Positions 61,619-64,000 of a stretch of 64,000 nucleotides of DNA are shown in pieces. The notes beneath the pieces were generated by a model, which made no database searches, was not told the origin of the DNA, and worked only from the letters and a program-made list of their open reading frames with translations. Position 1 is the first letter of the stretch. Each line of letters starts with the position of its first letter. Source of the DNA: Musa acuminata AAA Group (Eukaryota > Streptophyta > Magnoliopsida > Zingiberales > Musaceae); contig NC_088330.1 of NCBI RefSeq assembly GCF_036884655.1, forward strand, positions 36,562,501 to 36,626,500, given 5' to 3'. Both the position numbers and the translations under genes were made by a program.

Positions 61619-63735
61619 ATGGCCTCCGCCGCCGTCCGTCCCCTCGTTACCGTGCAGCCCCTCGAGGGCGACATGGCCACCGACGCGCCGGCCGCCGTCC
61701 CCTTGCCCGACGCCTTCAAGGCCCCGATCCGCCCCGACGTCGTCCGCTTCGCCCACGCAAATCTGTCCAAGAACAGCCGCCAGCCCTACGCCGTCTCCAA
61801 GCGCGCCGGCCACCAGACCTCTGCCGAGTCCTGGGGAACCGGCCGCGCCGTCTCCCGTATCCCCCGTGTACCTGGCGGCGGCACCCACCGCGCCGGCCAG
61901 GGTGCCTTCGGCAACATGTGCCGTGGTGGTCGCATGTTCGCCCCCACCAAGACCTGGCGCCGCTGGCACCGCCGCGTAAACATCAACATGCGCCGCTACG
62001 CCGTCGCCTCTGCCATCGCCGCCTCCGCCGTCCCGTCCCTCGTCCTCGCCCGCGGCCACCGGATCGAATCCGTCCCCGAGATCCCCCTCGTGGTCTCCGA
62101 CTCCGCCGAGGGCGTGGAGAAGACCGCCTCCGCCATCAAGATCCTCAAGCAGATCGGCGCCCTCCCCGACGCCGAGAAGGCCAAGGACACCCAGGGAATC
62201 CGCCCCGGCAAGGGTAAGATGCGAAACCGCCGCTACATCTCGCGCAAGGGTCCCCTGATCGTGTACGGCACCGAAGGTTCCAAGATCGTCAAAGCATTCC
62301 GTAACATACCCGGCGTCGATGTGGCCAATGTCGAGCGTCTCAACCTTCTGAAGCTAGCCCCAGGAGGCCACATCGGCAGGTTCATCATCTGGACCAAGTC
62401 AGCCTTCGAGAAGCTGGACTCGATCTATGGAACCTTCGATAAGCCGTCCGAGAAGAAGAAGGGGTACGTGCTTCCGAGGCCGAAGATGCTGAATGCTGAT
62501 CTCTCGAGGATCATCAACTCGGATGAGGTGCAGTCGGTTGTGCGACCCATCAAGAAGGAGGTGAAGAGGCACACGCTGAAGAAGAACCCACTGAAGAATC
62601 TCTACACGCTTCTGAAGTTGAACCCCTACGCCAAGACCGCCAGGAGGATGTCTCTACTTGCCGAGGCGCAGCGCGTCAAGGCCAAGAAGGAGAAGCTCGA
62701 CAAGAAGAGGACCCAACTCCCCAAGGTATTGCATTTGTTATACCGTCGTCATCATGTATAGTTCTTTATGTGAGAATTAATCTATTTGGCAATGCTTAGA
62801 TAGAATAGTGTCAGTATTTTTCTGCTTAATAGTTTGCTGATAGAATTATATTGGAGCTAATTACATGTCAATTCCTGCCTATGTTGTTTGCAGTTATTTC
62901 CACTGTTCTGATGTGCTTGGGTCGATTAAAGAAAACATATAAGCAATATATCAACATATAAACTAATATTTGACATTGATGTTTAATATGAATTTGACAT
63001 GTGTTAGAATGTGATTAGATACATGTTTAAACCTCTGGTGGTATTTATTTCACCAATTATTAGTTTATTCCTTTGGAACTATCCCTTGGTTTATTCAAAT
63101 TCTTTCTCTTATAGAATTGAAGCATGATATTTTGGCGCCAAATTTGGATATAGTTCTTTCCCATCCATCTGGTTTTATATCTCTCTTATTTTTAATAAAT
63201 TTAAGACATGTCTATTAGTGGGTTAAATTGTTTCGGGGAGTCCAATTTGTTTTTCTGTTGTTGTTTATACTGTAGTGGTTTGGAAATAACTAGAATTTAT
63301 TGCTATATTATATGCTGTTACATACATGCCGTACTTCAAATGCAGTCATACTTACCACTTGATTTTGGCCAAAATCAGTCATCCAATCATGTGGTATTAA
63401 ATAATATGTAGATTGTAAATCCATTCAATTCCGTTGAATATTTCTGATATTGAGGCTTTCAAGGATGCGTTCTACTTGAACAGGGGAAGGCTCGTCTTAG
63501 GAATACCAACTACAGCTTGGAATTCTAAGCTCAAAAGCATCCAAGAATTGTGTACATAATTAGCCATGTTTTCTTGGTGATGCTTTTGCACTGAGCTCGG
63601 TTGTTTTTTCTTCTTTCTCAGGAAGAAGCTGCTGCAATCAAGTCTGCTGGGCGGGCATGGTACAAGACGATGATCTCCGACAGTGATTACGCAGAGTTCG
63701 AGAATTTTTCCAAGTGGCTTGGTGAGACACAGTGA
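61619..63735 (+). CDS. RPL4: 60S ribosomal protein L4 (uL4)
   Basis: Two exons, 61619-62725 and 63622-63735, joined in phase 0 (CCCAAG|gtattg ... ctcag|GAAGAAG), encode 406 aa, the normal plant L4 length. Residues 121-147 ([20 protein letters not shown] then LVLARGH) fit the uL4 family signature. The Gly/Arg-rich loop with [20 protein letters not shown] (80-99) is the extension that lines the peptide exit tunnel. The lysine-rich C-terminal third is the eukaryote-specific extension. The last exon gives the conserved [20 protein letters not shown] and ends at a TGA. L4 is a core protein of the large cytosolic ribosomal subunit. Exon 1 is very GC-rich, as in highly expressed monocot genes, and the promoter carries telo-box and site II motifs. 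No defect is seen. Confidence 0.99.
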
Positions 63736-64000
63736 GACTTGGGTGGTCGGCACTTGGTGATTTTATTACAAGTATTACGACAGAATTTTGCATCAAATTA
63801 GGTGATTCGATCGATTTGGTCATGGCAAAGGGTAGGAACGCCATATGTGGAACGTCATTTTGAACTCGGTTTACTTTTGTTTTGCTCGTTCTTGTCTGAG
63901 TTCGTTTTTGATAAAGCTTTTATGTTGGATCTTAGCAATGCCAAGAATTGAACTGTTTCCATTTCTATCAAGTTCTTCATTTGTCATCTATTGTTGTTGA
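63736..64000 (+). other. RPL4 3' UTR and downstream flank
   Basis: T-rich sequence after the stop codon without further coding signal. It should contain the RPL4 poly(A) site, whose exact place I cannot fix. Confidence 0.6.

Noticed and set aside
61558..62217. 219-codon plus and 164-codon minus ORFs over RPL4 exon 1
   Set aside because: Arg/Pro- or Gly-rich shadow frames of the uL4 coding sequence.
1..64000. CRISPR array, bacterial operons, phage or organellar DNA
   Set aside because: No regularly spaced repeats with unique spacers, no polycistronic organisation; all convincing genes are spliced nuclear plant genes.

Overview
This is plant nuclear DNA, most likely from a commelinid monocot. 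Several features fit this: AT-rich non-coding DNA, first exons very rich in GC (bHLH, TATA, pyruvate kinase, RPL4), long introns, tRNA-derived and Au-type SINEs, LINE relics and a solo LTR. A banana-like (Musa/Ensete) genome would fit, but the sequence alone does not prove it. There is no bacterial or organellar gene organisation, no CRISPR array and no rRNA or tRNA gene.

I rebuilt seven protein-coding genes by joining exons whose splice sites, reading phases and family motifs agree. From left to right they are: (1) an EDEM-type GH47 alpha-mannosidase (minus, 74-9074, N-terminal third only, running off the left edge); (2) a UNE12/bHLH7-like bHLH transcription factor (minus, 19412-23961, 7 exons, 301 aa); (3) the thylakoid Tat translocase subunit TATA/Tha4 (minus, 25120-29187, 2 exons, 146 aa); (4) a membrane-anchored guanylate-binding (GBP-family) GTPase (minus, 30671-39741, 17 exons, 606 aa, with a 7-nt microexon and a GC-AG intron); (5) a DUF506/PDDEXK-like protein (minus, 42729-43991, 3 exons, 357 aa); (6) a plastidial pyruvate kinase alpha/isozyme A (minus, 49734-57689, 6 exons, 567 aa); (7) ribosomal protein uL4/RPL4 (plus, 61619-63735, 2 exons, 406 aa). 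The first six are on the minus strand and the last on the plus strand. They are independent housekeeping or regulatory genes, not a pathway cluster, although two act in plastids (TATA and pyruvate kinase).

Between and inside the genes lie a solo LTR with a perfect 5-bp target duplication (9581-10224), an L1-type LINE relic (about 14.46-15.13 kb), an RTE-type LINE 3' end inside the pyruvate kinase gene (51.0-51.3 kb), two Au-like SINEs, two copies of another tRNA-like SINE, several tandem duplications and several (AT)n or (GA)n microsatellites. A GC-rich island at 11.4-11.95 kb, after a threefold promoter-like repeat, may start an unrecognised plus-strand transcript.

I found no clearly new biological system. 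The most interesting points are the gene-structure oddities (microexon, two GC-AG introns), a perfect G-box palindrome upstream of pyruvate kinase, a G-rich block touching the bHLH start codon, and a possible ancient gene neighbourhood GBP - DUF506 - plastidial pyruvate kinase.
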